Positions 7,482 to 18,633 are shown, counted from the stretch's first letter. The stretch is 42,167 nucleotides of DNA from Pseudomonadota bacterium (GCA_005778355.1 SXON01000222.1:1-42167), one strand, 5' to 3'. Notes: generated from the sequence alone by a model not told the origin. A program made the numbers and translations.

Positions 7482-8060
7482 GTGGTGCTCCTCCTCTTGG
7501 CCTGCGCGGCGCTCCAGGACCCGGTGGTGCTCGACCCCGGCGACACGCTCGTGCGCTGGTACGACGTCGAGGGCAGCACCGTCGCCGGGCTGCGCGAGTC
7601 CTTGCGAGCGACCTCGCCGCGAAACCCTGATGGAGAGCACGTCAACGCGCAGACGGAGTGGTCGATCACCTGGCGCTGGGACGGCGACGGCGAGCCCTGC
7701 CGGGTGACGCGGGCGGTGGTGGACACCTCCATCGTGGTGTGGATGCCCCGGTGGACCCCCGGTCGCGACACCGACCCGGGCGTCGTGGACCGTTGGCGCA
7801 CTTACCTGGCGGCCTTGTTCGACCACGAGCAGGGCCACGTGGATCGGGTTCGCGACGGCGCGGCCACACTCCCGCATGCCCTCCGCGGGGCGGCCTGTGA
7901 CGAGATCGACGCGGTGGGCAACGAGGCCCTCGGCGCGATCCGTTTTTTCAACGGCGAGTACGACGCGGTCACCGGCCACGGCGTCACGCAGGGTGCCCGC
8001 TTCTGGACCGACGCACAATGGGGCGCAGCGCTCGACGACACCGCGCCCTACGCGCCCTGA
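7482..8060 (+). CDS. DUF922-type putative zinc protease, lipoprotein
   Basis: A protein of 192 residues. The start GTG opens an exceptionally short lipoprotein signal, MVLLLLAC, with lipobox Cys8. The C-terminal half has a zincin motif HEQGH at 115-119 (FDHEQGHVDRV), and the whole matches the DUF922 pattern, with an N-terminal 'YDVEGSTVAGLRESL' segment and 'W.ITWRW' strands. It should sit in the periplasm attached to a membrane. Substrate unknown. It is separated from the PIN toxin by 39 bases and from lysS by 28. Confidence 0.75.
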   Translation: MVLLLLACAALQDPVVLDPGDTLVRWYDVEGSTVAGLRESLRATSPRNPDGEHVNAQTEWSITWRWDGDGEPCRVTRAVVDTSIVVWMPRWTPGRDTDPGVVDRWRTYLAALFDHEQGHVDRVRDGAATLPHALRGAACDEIDAVGNEALGAIRFFNGEYDAVTGHGVTQGARFWTDAQWGAALDDTAPYAP

Positions 8061-8088
8061 ACCGAGTTAGGCGCGCGGGCTTCCCGCC

Positions 8089-9563
<1,475 letters not shown>

Positions 9564-9564
<1 letters not shown>

Positions 9565-10868
9565 TGGATTTCGAGCTCCTCATCGCGCTCTCGCACCTTC
9601 GCTCGCGCAGGCAAGACGCGGGCATCTCGCTCATCGCGGTCTTGTCGGTGGCGGGGGTGACCGTGGGCGTGGCGGTGCTGATCATGGTGCTGTCGGTGAT
9701 GCAGGGCTTCGAGATCGACCTGCGCAAGAAGATCCTCGGCAACCAGGCCCACCTGATTGTGTTGGCCTACGGGGGGCCTATCGAGGAGCCCGACGCGGTG
9801 GTGGCGAAGATCGAGACGGTCGACGGTGTCGTCTCGGCCTCGCCGTTTACCTACACCGAGGTGATGCTCAAGAGCACCTTCGGCGTGAGTGGCGCCATCC
9901 TCAAGGGGGTGGACCCGGCACGCGCTGCGGGCGTCACCGACATCGTGAAGGACATCGTGGTGGGGCCCCAGGGCGAGCCCGAGGACGAGGCCGCGCGGCT
10001 CGCCATCCTCGCCAACCTTCATTCGCCTCCGGTTGCCCTCGCGCAAGACATCGGCGACACCGAGAAACTACCGGGGATTATCCTGGGCAAGGGTCTGGCA
10101 GAGACGCTCAGGGTGTACCCGGGCGACCGGGTGCACGTGATCAACCCGATCGGCGGCGGCTACGGCGCGATGGGCGTGCCCATGCCCACCACGCGGAGCT
10201 TCCGGGTCACCGCGCTTGTGCACACCGGGATGTACGAGTACGACACCAAGTGGAGCTTCGTCACCCTCGGCGACGCGCAAGAGTTCATGCAGATGCCCGG
10301 CGAGGCCACGGCCGTCGAGGTTCGCGTGGAGGAGTCACGACTCTGGAAGGTGGCTGACATTGGTTGGCAGGTGGAAGAGCTGCTGCACCACCCCTTCTTC
10401 ACCAAGAACTGGCTGACGATGAACGAGGCCTTGTTCCGCGCGCTGGCGATGGAGAAGTGGGTGATGGGGATCATCCTGGCCCAGATCGTGAGCGTGGCGG
10501 CGCTGGGCATCGTCACCAACCTGGTGGTCATGGTGATCACCCGGGGGCGCGAGATCTCCATCCTCAAGGCGATGGGCGCCACCTCGCGGATGATCCGTTT
10601 GATCTTCGTGCTCGAAGGGGTGTCGGTGGGGCTGGTGGGCACCGGCCTCGGGGTGGTGCTTGGGTTAGCGGGCTGCGAGTTTCTCTCCCGCTACCGGTAC
10701 CCCCTCGATACCAACGTGTATTACCTAGATTCTCTGCCGGTTGTTGTCGTGCCGGAAACGGTCGCGGTCGTGGCGCTCGGCGCGGTGGTGATTTGTTTCC
10801 TCGCCACGCTCTACCCGTCGAGCCGCGCCGCGCGCCGCGATCCGGTCGACGGGCTCCGGTACGAGTGA
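9564..10868 (+). CDS. lolC: Lipoprotein-releasing permease (LolC/LolE type)
   Basis: An inner-membrane protein of 434 residues with the FtsX/MacB fold. There is one transmembrane helix near 20-45 (ISLIAVLSVAGVTVGVAVLI), a periplasmic domain of about 250 residues, then three helices toward the C-terminus (about 305-330, 350-380, 395-415). The cytoplasmic segment GREISILKAMGATSRMI is the family's coupling region. With LolD it extracts lipoproteins from the inner membrane for LolA. Only one permease gene is present here, so a LolF-like homodimer is possible. GTG start overlaps the lysS stop; TGATG junction with lolD. Confidence 0.92.
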
Positions 10869-11548
10869 TGGGGGTCGCCGTCGAGGTTTCTGGCCTTGAG
10901 CGCACCTTTCACAAGGGCGGCGTGCGTATCGAGGTCTTGCGCGGGGCCAACCTGGCCCTGGGGCCCGGCGACTCGGCCGCCCTGGTCGGGCAATCGGGAT
11001 CTGGGAAGTCGACCTTTCTCCACATCCTCGGTGGCCTGGAAGCGCCCACGAGCGGCACCGTCAGCATCGACGGGCGCCCGCTCTACGCCCGCGCCCAGTC
11101 CGAGATCGACCGCTTCCGCAACACGATGGTGGGCTTCATCTTCCAGTTCCACCACCTCTTGCCCGACCACGCCGCCCTCGACAACGTGGCCATCCCCGCG
11201 ATGATCGCGCGGGTGCCGAAGGCCGAGGCCCGGGAGCGTGCTCGAGCCGCCCTGGAGCGCGTGGGCCTGGGGCACAGGCTCGATCACCGGCCCGGGGAGC
11301 TCTCCGGGGGCGAGCAGCAGCGCGGGGCCATCGCCCGGGCGCTCTTGATGCGGCCCGGCCTCGTGCTCGCCGACGAGCCGACGGGCAACCTCGATCCGAG
11401 CACCGCCGGCGAGGTGATGGCGCTCTTGCTGGAGCTCAACCGCGAAGGTGGCGCCACGCTCGTGGTGGTCACCCACTCCATGGAGCTCGCCGCGCGATTC
11501 CCGCGTCGGCTGCGCATGCGCGACGGTAGCTTCGTGGAGGCGGCGTGA
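10868..11548 (+). CDS. lolD: Lipoprotein-releasing ABC transporter ATPase
   Basis: A protein of 226 residues. Walker A is GQSGSGKST (41-49), the Q-loop is FIFQFHHLLPD (characteristic of LolD), the signature is LSGGEQQRGAIARAL near 144 and Walker B is VLADEPTGNLDPS. It powers lipoprotein release with the LolC-type permease. The ATG at 10868 overlaps the permease stop by one base, and its stop overlaps the bamA start (GTGA). The large number of lipoproteins in this window fits a heavily used Lol pathway. Confidence 0.95.
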   Translation: MGVAVEVSGLERTFHKGGVRIEVLRGANLALGPGDSAALVGQSGSGKSTFLHILGGLEAPTSGTVSIDGRPLYARAQSEIDRFRNTMVGFIFQFHHLLPDHAALDNVAIPAMIARVPKAEARERARAALERVGLGHRLDHRPGELSGGEQQRGAIARALLMRPGLVLADEPTGNLDPSTAGEVMALLLELNREGGATLVVVTHSMELAARFPRRLRMRDGSFVEAA

Positions 11549-14124
11549 TCGTGCTGTTGCTGGCGCGCGCCCTCGCGCAGGACGCCCCGGCGCCCGCCGC
11601 CCCGCTGCCTGCCATCCCCCCGGTGGAGCCCGCTCCGGCACCAGCCCCGGTCGACGACGCCGGCGCCCCCGTGGTGGCGGTCGGCAGCGTGTCCCGCGTG
11701 GAAGTGAAGGGCTTGCGACGGGTCGAGGAAGCAGCCATTCTCGATGCGATTGGCCTGCGCGCGGGCGACATGCTCGCCCCCTGGAAGGTCGAGCGCGACA
11801 TCAAGGCGATCTGGGCGACGGGCTACGTCGACGACGTGGTCGTCCGGGCCGCGCCTGGCGAGGGGGGGCTGGTGCTCAGCTTCGTCGTCACCGAGAAGCC
11901 GGCGGTGCGCGAGGTGAAGTTCTCGGGCAACAAGAAGATCAAGGACGACGATCTCAAGGAGGCGGTCGACATCACCGCCCTGTCCGTCCCCTCCGACCAG
12001 CGCATCGCCCAGAACGCGAGGACGATCCGCGATAAGTACCTGGAGAAGGGCTTTTACCTGGCCGCCGTGGAGCCGGTGGCCACGCCGGCCGGTCCGGGGA
12101 TGGTGGATCTCGAGTTCAAGATCACCGAGAACCGGAAGGTGATCGTCCAGGAGATCGACATCACCGGCAACGAGGGTGTGCCCGACGCGAAGATCAAGCG
12201 CTTCCTCAGCACCAAGGAAGGGGGCATCGTCCCCTGGCTCACGAGCACGGGCAACTTCATCGAGGAGAACCTCGAGAACGACGTGTACGTGGTGCGAAGT
12301 GTCTTGCTGGAAGAAGGCTACGTCGAGGCTCAGGTCGACGAGCCGAAGGTGTTCCTCTCGCCCGACAAGCGGCACATCTTCATCACCATCCACGTGACCG
12401 AGGGGCCGCAGTACCAGATCGGCAAGGTCAACGTCCGGGGCGACTTCGTGACCGAGGAAGGCCTCACCCAGGGCGCCGTGCACGCGCTGGTCGACGGCAA
12501 GGACCTGCGCGACGTGCAGGAGGCCTTCGAGAAAGACAAGGCCGCCGGCGTCGCCATCGACGAGAACTGGACGCCGAAGGTGGAGCGCCGCTGGCTCGAC
12601 TTCGGCGGCCAGAACACGCCGATCGAGACGGGCGACACCTTCAAGCTCACGACCATGCAGGCGGTCACCCAGCGCGTGTCCGACCTCTACGGCGACCAGG
12701 GCTACGCCTTCGCCAATATCGTCCCGCTGCCAGAACCCGACCCGGAATCCAAGGTGGTCGATCTCACCTTCGACATCCAGAAGGGCGACAAGATGCGGAT
12801 CGGGCACATCAACATCACCGGCAACGACCCCACGTTCGACAAGGTGGTTCGCCGCGAGATCCCGATCAACGAGGGCGAGGTGTACGCCGGCAGCCGCATC
12901 CGCGAGGCCCGCGAGCGCCTGGAGCGGCTCGGCTTCTTCGAGACGGTCGAGATCAGCACGCCCCGTGGCGGCGAGCCCGACGAGCTGGAGATGAACGTCG
13001 ACGTGGCGGAGCGTCCCACGGGCAGCTTCACCGTGGGGGCGGGTTTCTCCTCGGTCGATAGTTTCCTGCTCACCGCCAACATCCAGAAGTCCAATTTCTT
13101 CGGCCTCGGCTGGGTGGTGAGCATCGCGGGCAACATCAGCAAGCCCACGCAAACCGCCAACCTCGACTTCTACGACCCGTACTTCTTCGACAGTCGCTGG
13201 ACCTTGCGCCTGAGCGGCTACGTGCAGCAGCAGAACTACATCGAGAACGAGTACCGCCGAGGCGGCCTTTTCCAGGTGGGTCGCTACCTCGACGCGCGCG
13301 ACGACATCCGCCTCGCCATGGACTACACCATCGAGGACAACGGGTTGTTGTCACTCGACGAGTACAAGGAACGCCTCTACGGCGGCCAACTCTATCGGAA
13401 CGGTGTGACGTCGAGCGCCGGTGTCACCTTCGAGGTCGACAAGCGCAACAACCGCATCAACGCCACGCGCGGCATCAAGTTCACCTTGTCCACCGAACTG
13501 GCCGGCGGCTTCCGCATCAACGACGACGAGGTGCTCTCGGTGCTCGGAGGCGACTTCAACTACTGGGAGTCAAAGGCAAACTTTCGCTTCTACCAGCCGC
13601 TCGTGAAAGACGACTGGGTGGTATTCAAGTACAACATGTCCGCCGGGCACATCCAGAGCACCGACGGCACGATCGTGCCCTACATCCACCGTTACCGGGC
13701 GGGTGGCATCACCTCGATCCGCGGCTTTGCCACCTTGTCGCTCGGCCCCTCCATCCGCGCCAGCGGCTACCGCGAGTACGCCAACCAGGTGGCCACCACG
13801 GTGGGCAGCGACGACCCCGCCTCGGCCGACGACCGGCTCATCATCGGCGGCACGGAAACCTTCATCAACAACTTCGAGCTCGAGTCGCCCATCATCAAGG
13901 CGGCCGGCATCTCCTTCGTGACCTTCTTTGACGCCGGCAACACCTTTGGCGACGTCCAAGGCGAAGGAAACATCGACCTCACCGACCTTCGCACCTCTGT
14001 AGGCTTTGGCATTCGCTGGTTCAGCCCCATCGGGCCGCTTCGCTTCGAGTGGGGCTTCCCGCTCGAGCCCTACCCCGACGAGCGCAAGGCCGTCTTCGAC
14101 TTCACCATCGGCAGCGCATTCTGA
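11545..14124 (+). CDS. bamA: Outer membrane assembly factor BamA (Omp85)
   Basis: A protein of 859 residues that inserts beta-barrel proteins into the outer membrane. The GTG start gives a very short signal peptide (MIVLLLARALAQ, cleavage near residue 12), then a Pro/Ala linker to about residue 45. Five POTRA domains span about 48-495. POTRA 4 (from YQIGKVNVRGDF near 290) carries an extra segment of some 45 residues before its helix (about 316-361). The barrel runs from about 500, with the lid-lock motif SIRGF near 723-727 and a terminal aromatic signal (FTIGSAF). It overlaps lolD by four bases and precedes skp by 11, the classical bamA-skp-lpxD order. Confidence 0.95.
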   Translation: MIVLLLARALAQDAPAPAAPLPAIPPVEPAPAPAPVDDAGAPVVAVGSVSRVEVKGLRRVEEAAILDAIGLRAGDMLAPWKVERDIKAIWATGYVDDVVVRAAPGEGGLVLSFVVTEKPAVREVKFSGNKKIKDDDLKEAVDITALSVPSDQRIAQNARTIRDKYLEKGFYLAAVEPVATPAGPGMVDLEFKITENRKVIVQEIDITGNEGVPDAKIKRFLSTKEGGIVPWLTSTGNFIEENLENDVYVVRSVLLEEGYVEAQVDEPKVFLSPDKRHIFITIHVTEGPQYQIGKVNVRGDFVTEEGLTQGAVHALVDGKDLRDVQEAFEKDKAAGVAIDENWTPKVERRWLDFGGQNTPIETGDTFKLTTMQAVTQRVSDLYGDQGYAFANIVPLPEPDPESKVVDLTFDIQKGDKMRIGHINITGNDPTFDKVVRREIPINEGEVYAGSRIREARERLERLGFFETVEISTPRGGEPDELEMNVDVAERPTGSFTVGAGFSSVDSFLLTANIQKSNFFGLGWVVSIAGNISKPTQTANLDFYDPYFFDSRWTLRLSGYVQQQNYIENEYRRGGLFQVGRYLDARDDIRLAMDYTIEDNGLLSLDEYKERLYGGQLYRNGVTSSAGVTFEVDKRNNRINATRGIKFTLSTELAGGFRINDDEVLSVLGGDFNYWESKANFRFYQPLVKDDWVVFKYNMSAGHIQSTDGTIVPYIHRYRAGGITSIRGFATLSLGPSIRASGYREYANQVATTVGSDDPASADDRLIIGGTETFINNFELESPIIKAAGISFVTFFDAGNTFGDVQGEGNIDLTDLRTSVGFGIRWFSPIGPLRFEWGFPLEPYPDERKAVFDFTIGSAF

Positions 14125-14135
14125 AAGGAGCGCCC

Positions 14136-14672
14136 ATGTTCAAACGATTCATTGCTCTCTTCATGGTCTGTTTCGTCCTCGCTGGCGACGCGCTCGCCGA
14201 GGTCAAGGTGGCCGTCGTCGACTTCCAGCGCGCGCTCAACGAGGTGAAAGAAGCCGACGGCGTGCGCAAGAAGCTGGAAGGCATGTACGGCGAGCGCAAG
14301 GGCGCCATCGAGAAGATGCAGAAGTCGCTGGAAGCGCAGCGCGCCGAGCTCGAGAAGCAGTCTGCCATCCTCTCCGACTCCGCGCGGAAGCAGAAGGAAG
14401 ACGAGTTCATGCGCAGCCAGATGGAGTTCCAGCAAACCTACGGTCGCTACGAGAGCGAGATGCAGGGCGCCTACTACACGGCGATGGAGCAGTTCATCGA
14501 GAAGATGAGGAAGATCGCCGTGGCGATCGGCCAGGAGCGCGGCTACTCGCTGGTGCTCGAGGCCACCGAGGGTGGCGTGGTGTACTACCAGCCCAGCATC
14601 GACGTGACCGACGAGCTGATCAAGCGCTACAACGCGGCCAACCCGGCAACCACCACCACCACCGGCAAGTGA
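14136..14672 (+). CDS. skp: Periplasmic chaperone Skp/OmpH
   Basis: A protein of 178 residues with a clear signal peptide (MFKRFIALFMVCFVLAGDAL, cleaved after ALA near 21), then VKVAVVDFQRALNEV, the typical N-terminal strand. A long charged coiled coil (about 45-120) forms the tentacle arms. It holds unfolded outer-membrane proteins on the way to BamA. The ATG is preceded by AAAGGAG at a good distance. The low-complexity TTTTT-rich tail overlaps the lpxD start (GTGA). Confidence 0.9.
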   Translation: MFKRFIALFMVCFVLAGDALAEVKVAVVDFQRALNEVKEADGVRKKLEGMYGERKGAIEKMQKSLEAQRAELEKQSAILSDSARKQKEDEFMRSQMEFQQTYGRYESEMQGAYYTAMEQFIEKMRKIAVAIGQERGYSLVLEATEGGVVYYQPSIDVTDELIKRYNAANPATTTTTGK

Positions 14673-15658
14673 AGCTCGCCGAGCTGGCCTCGGCCCTCGG
14701 CGGCGCTGTCGAGGGGGACGGGGAGATCGAGATCACCGGCGTCGCGGGGCTCGAAGAGGCCGGCCCAGCCGACGTGTCTTTCCTGTCGAATCGTCGCTAC
14801 GCGGCCCTGTTCAAAAGCAGTCGCGCCGGGGCGGTCTTGGTGTCGCGACAGGAGCCAGCCCACGGGCGCGTGGTGGTGCGCTGCGACGACCCCTACCTGG
14901 CCTTCGCGCGAGCACTCGCCCTGTTCCACCCGCGCCCCGCCTTCGTGGCCGAGGTGGCGCCGCAGGCGGTGGCGCTGGGCCAGGTCGATGGGGCACGCCT
15001 GATGCCCTTTGCCTATGTGGGCGAGGGCGCGGTGGTGGGGGAGGGGACGCTGCTCCACCCCTTTGCCTACGTGGGCAAGGGCGCGCGCGTGGGCCGCGAC
15101 TGCGTGCTGATGGCGGGCTCGGTGGTGATGGACGGCTGCGTGGTGGGCGACCGCGTGGTGCTCAACCCCGGCGCGGTGGTGGGCGGCGAGGGCTTCGGCT
15201 TTGTGCCCACCCGCGAGGGGCTGGTGAAGATCCCGCAGACCGGGCGCGCGGTCGTGCAAGACGACGTGGAGATTGGCGCAAACAGCTGCGTGGACCGGGC
15301 CGCCATGGGCGACACCGTCGTGGGCCGGGGGACGAAGACCGACAACCTCGTGCAGGTGGGCCACGCCGCCGAGATCGGCCCGCACAACGTGATGGTGGCC
15401 TACTCCGGCGTGGCCGGTTCCACGCGCACCGGCACGGGCGTGACCCTCGCGGCCCGCGCCACGGTGCTTGGGCACCTCGACGTGGGCAGCGGCGTGACCG
15501 TGGGCGCGATGAGCATGGTCACCCACGACGTGCCCGTCGGGGAGAGACGATCTGGCATCCCCGCGATGGAGCATCGCGACTGGCTGCGCGTGGCCACGCT
15601 GCTCAAGGAGCTGCCGGAGTTGTTCAAGCGGGTGAAGAAGCTGGAAGACAGCGGGTAG
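14669..15658 (+). CDS. lpxD: UDP-3-O-acylglucosamine N-acyltransferase
   Basis: A protein of 329 residues, third enzyme of lipid A synthesis. The N-terminal uridine-binding domain (about 1-95, including ADVSFLSNRRYAALF) is followed by a left-handed beta helix of hexapeptide repeats. The catalytic His is expected at His232 in NLVQVGHAAEIG, and the GGEGFGFVP motif near 171-179 is conserved. The GTG start overlaps skp. In many Gram-negatives fabZ follows immediately; here about 8.5 kb of minus-strand accessory genes intervene. Confidence 0.95.
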   Translation: MKLAELASALGGAVEGDGEIEITGVAGLEEAGPADVSFLSNRRYAALFKSSRAGAVLVSRQEPAHGRVVVRCDDPYLAFARALALFHPRPAFVAEVAPQAVALGQVDGARLMPFAYVGEGAVVGEGTLLHPFAYVGKGARVGRDCVLMAGSVVMDGCVVGDRVVLNPGAVVGGEGFGFVPTREGLVKIPQTGRAVVQDDVEIGANSCVDRAAMGDTVVGRGTKTDNLVQVGHAAEIGPHNVMVAYSGVAGSTRTGTGVTLAARATVLGHLDVGSGVTVGAMSMVTHDVPVGERRSGIPAMEHRDWLRVATLLKELPELFKRVKKLEDSG

Positions 15659-15687
15659 GTCGGAGGGGGATCGTCAGCGGTTGGCGC

Positions 15688-17124
15688 TCAGAGGCCGTGC
15701 TGCCAGATCACCGAGAGGTGAGCATCCTCGGGTCGCGGGTCATCGCTGTTGCCGTACCAGGGCCAGCCGATGGCGACGAGCGCATAGGCCGGGAGACCGG
15801 TCTCGCCGGTGAAGCTGGCCAGGCTCTCACCGGTGCGCGTCCGGCCGGCGCCGGTGGGCTCGATGAAGGTATCGATGTCCGCAAGGTCGTGGCTTCCAGC
15901 TAGGGGGCCGTGGGCCAGATAGGCACCGCCCCACGTCCCGTCGCGGGGGGCGCCCACCAGGAGGTCATCGGTGCCATCGCCGTCGAAGTCCACGTCGCAG
16001 ACGAGGTCCCCGTTGTCAGCGCGCTCGCCGCGGTCGAAACGGACCAGGGCGTCGCCGGCATCGCGGGTGCCGGCCCAGGGTCCGGTGAACACCAGCGTCT
16101 GGTCGTCGATGTCGATGGCCACGTCGGCGACGCCGTCGCGGTCGAAGTCGCCCCCGGCGCAGAGGTAGGTGTCGCGGTACGCACCTGGGTCGTCGGACGC
16201 CGACACGATCCCGAGGGCGCCAGCCGCCTCCCCTGGCGCGGCGAGCGGGCCGCCGAAGACCCACAGCCCCAGCCTCCTCGGTTCCACCGTCCTTTCCCCG
16301 GTGGCCATCAGGTCGTCGTGTCCGTCGCCATCAACGTCCGCGGTAGCGAGCTCGAAAGCCTGGAGCTGTTGGACCCCAAACGTCGAATCGGCCGCCGTGT
16401 AGTCACCGCGCATCGGCCCGGAGTACCCCCGGAGACCGTCTCCCCTCGACGTGGCGAACGCTAGGTCGGGCACCCCGTCGCCGTCGAGGTCGCCGGTCGC
16501 CTCTGCGTCGCCGAGCGCGTCGTCGTCCACGTAGGCCTCGTATGCCTCCGGATCGCGCTCTCCCGGGGACCAGTCCTCGTACAGGCGAGGTCCGGCGAGC
16601 CAGCCCCAGAGGCCGTCGCGCCCGTCGCCGTCGTGGTCCCCCGCCTCCCTGCACGGGGGAACGTGCCCCCCCCCGTAGCCCTCCGCCGGCAGGAAGGCCC
16701 ACGCGTCCTGCGGGACGGCGGGCAGTGCCGTGGCGCCGAGCACGAAGTAGCAGCCGCCCACCTCGCCGCCGGTTGGGGGCGACGCGCCCACCACGAGGTC
16801 GCGAGCGCCGTCGCCGTCCAGGTCGCCGGCCGCGTTTGCGAGCACGATGGACACGGCGCCCGAGGACCGGACCACGCCGTCGGCCCGCGCGGAGAGGTTG
16901 ACGGCCCCCGCCACCTCGCAGCCGTTGGTGGTGCCGTCGCAGTCGTCGTCGATGCCATTGTCGCACCTCTCGGTGGCCATCGGGCTCACCGACGCGTCGT
17001 CCGGGGCGCAGTCGTCGATGTCGTCCACCCCATCACCATCGCGGTCGGGTGACACTGCGTCGTGTCCGGCGGGCAGGCAGCCCGTTGCCAGCAGCGCCAC
17101 CGCGGCGCCACGACAGCTAGCCAA
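15688..17124 (-). CDS. FG-GAP/VCBS-repeat lipoprotein with one MopE-type motif
   Basis: A protein of 478 residues if begun at the TTG at 17124 (GGAG about 10 bases upstream), with signal MASCRGAAVALLATGC and lipobox Cys16. A GTG at 17100 would give an even shorter signal with Cys8. The mature part opens with a calcium-type loop (DRDGDGVDDIDDC) and a MopE motif (CDNGIDDDCDGTTNGC). About six FG-GAP-like units follow (DLDGDGARDLVVGA, DLDGDGVPDLAFAT, DVDGDGHDDLMATG, DFDRDGVADVAID, DFDGDGTDDLLVGA), as in integrin-like beta propellers. It overlaps the upstream gene by eight bases. Probably a calcium-dependent surface protein. Confidence 0.75.
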   Translation of the reverse strand: MASCRGAAVALLATGCLPAGHDAVSPDRDGDGVDDIDDCAPDDASVSPMATERCDNGIDDDCDGTTNGCEVAGAVNLSARADGVVRSSGAVSIVLANAAGDLDGDGARDLVVGASPPTGGEVGGCYFVLGATALPAVPQDAWAFLPAEGYGGGHVPPCREAGDHDGDGRDGLWGWLAGPRLYEDWSPGERDPEAYEAYVDDDALGDAEATGDLDGDGVPDLAFATSRGDGLRGYSGPMRGDYTAADSTFGVQQLQAFELATADVDGDGHDDLMATGERTVEPRRLGLWVFGGPLAAPGEAAGALGIVSASDDPGAYRDTYLCAGGDFDRDGVADVAIDIDDQTLVFTGPWAGTRDAGDALVRFDRGERADNGDLVCDVDFDGDGTDDLLVGAPRDGTWGGAYLAHGPLAGSHDLADIDTFIEPTGAGRTRTGESLASFTGETGLPAYALVAIGWPWYGNSDDPRPEDAHLSVIWQHGL

Positions 17125-18211
17125 GGCTGATACGCTCCACGCGGGCGTGGCCGGTGAGCGGCTGGAAGCCACCCCCTTGCTCGTCCCAGGTGGTGACCAG
17201 CCGGTCGCCCACTCGCACGGTGTGGGGGCGGCACCCCACGTCGGCCACGAGCACTTCCTCGCTCCCCTCCTGCGCCCCAGTGCGGTCGAACAGGGCGCGG
17301 GCGATCGTGCCACGGTCCCCGCACAGGAACGTCCCGAGAGGGCCGCGCACGTAGGTGACCAGCACGTGGTCATTCTCAAACGCGATGGCAGTGGGCATGC
17401 AGAGTAGTTGCCCGGTGATCGTGTAGCGTCTGCCGAGGGCCTCGAACAACGGTTGCACGGGCAGCCAGTCCCGGTCGACGAAGGCGCCGACGAGCACGTT
17501 CTCGCGAGGCTCCACGCCGTCCTCCACCAGAGGTGCACTGTCGGGGCCTACCAGGAGCCAGCGCGCCTGTGCGCTTGCGTCCCAGCCGCCCTGCCCCCAG
17601 CTTCCGAAGCTCAGCTCCACGCGGCGGCCGGAGCTCATGTTCGTCATCGGGCTCACCGCCGTCACCGGCGTGGAGGAGACCACGTTCAGGTCGCTATCCA
17701 ACTTGTACGCGACGATTCGCGGCCCAGCCGGGTCTACCACGCCCAGGACGGCGCCTCCCGGCGACGCGGCGAGGAAGTGGTCGTTGCCGAGAAACGACGC
17801 GTCAGTCGCTATCACTGCTTCCCGGACCAGCCGGAAGCCAGTTGCATCGACGCGCGCCACCGAGACCTCCTGGGTGCCCGAGCCATAGGCCGACACCCAG
17901 TGCTCTCCGCGCTGGAACACGTGCCAGGTGTCGGTGACGGTCGTCGCGAGCGCCACTGCGGTCCACCCGACGGTGGCCAGGTTCGCGCTGCTCGTCAGGT
18001 CCAGGTTGCCCATGTAGAGCGTGCCGTCCGATGCGTAGGACAGCACCACCTCGTCGGGGCCGCCGTCCGCCTCGACCGCGTGGAGCCACAGCATCGAGGT
18101 GGAGGTGGAGGCAGGGGTCACCTCCCCCTCGAATTCCAGAGCCAGCGTGACACGGCTCGCCAGGGCCCGCCGGCTGGAGTCGATGGTCGACGCGAGGGTG
18201 AGGTAGGGCAT
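17117..18211 (-). CDS. Hypothetical beta-rich protein
   Basis: Not recognised. A protein of 364 residues from the ATG at 18211, with no signal peptide or membrane segment. It is rich in short strands and Ala/Val/Thr, with repeated patterns such as 'HVLVTYVRGPLGTFLCGDRG' and 'VRVGDRLVTTWDEQGGG', compatible with a beta propeller or beta sandwich. Four cysteines are scattered. It is the middle gene of a three-gene minus-strand unit, 17 bases after the 134-residue gene, and overlaps the FG-GAP lipoprotein. Confidence 0.6.
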   Translation of the reverse strand: MPYLTLASTIDSSRRALASRVTLALEFEGEVTPASTSTSMLWLHAVEADGGPDEVVLSYASDGTLYMGNLDLTSSANLATVGWTAVALATTVTDTWHVFQRGEHWVSAYGSGTQEVSVARVDATGFRLVREAVIATDASFLGNDHFLAASPGGAVLGVVDPAGPRIVAYKLDSDLNVVSSTPVTAVSPMTNMSSGRRVELSFGSWGQGGWDASAQARWLLVGPDSAPLVEDGVEPRENVLVGAFVDRDWLPVQPLFEALGRRYTITGQLLCMPTAIAFENDHVLVTYVRGPLGTFLCGDRGTIARALFDRTGAQEGSEEVLVADVGCRPHTVRVGDRLVTTWDEQGGGFQPLTGHARVERISLG

Positions 18212-18228
18212 GCTCGCGTGCTGCTGAG

Positions 18229-18633
18229 CTAGATCTCGTCGAGCTCGAGCCAGGCGTTGTGCAAGAGCACGCACTGGAGCGTGGTCGTGCCGCTGGGGTT
18301 CTTCACCCACAACCCAAGGCGCGCGAGCTGACGGCCCTGCGTGGTCGTTCGAACGTCGGTGAACGCCGAGGGGAACTTCACGCCCGAGCTGGTGAGCGTG
18401 TCGGCACCGAGCGTCACGGCGGCGTCGGGCGCGGTCTCCACGTTGGCCACCTGCAACCCCGGCCGCGTGACCATGTTGGCCGCCGTCTGGCCCGACGCCT
18501 CCCATCCCATGCGGGCCTTCTCCATCGCGCCGGCATCGAGCCAGGCGGTGAGCACCACGAAGAAGCCGTCCCCCGTGTCGACCTTGGTGAAGCCCGTGAT
18601 CGGGCCGAGATTGATTCGTCGCCTGCGCGCCAT
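18229..18633 (-). CDS. Hypothetical protein, 134 residues
   Basis: Not recognised. It starts at the ATG at 18633 with a basic N-terminus (MARRRRINLGP), then alternates short strands and turns and ends NAWLELDEI. It has one Cys, no signal peptide and no membrane segment. It is the first gene of the three-gene unit and is preceded by a promoter region with two consensus -35 boxes. A jelly-roll or tail-fibre-like fold is conceivable from composition alone, but nothing supports a function. Confidence 0.5.
   Translation of the reverse strand: MARRRRINLGPITGFTKVDTGDGFFVVLTAWLDAGAMEKARMGWEASGQTAANMVTRPGLQVANVETAPDAAVTLGADTLTSSGVKFPSAFTDVRTTTQGRQLARLGLWVKNPSGTTTLQCVLLHNAWLELDEI

Noticed and set aside
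11284..13152. A minus-strand open frame of about 622 codons
   Set aside because: Antisense to bamA and lolD, which are unambiguous.
18229..18633. Prophage origin of the 134-residue gene
   Set aside because: Composition vaguely recalls phage structural proteins, but there is no integrase, terminase, portal or other phage gene anywhere near.
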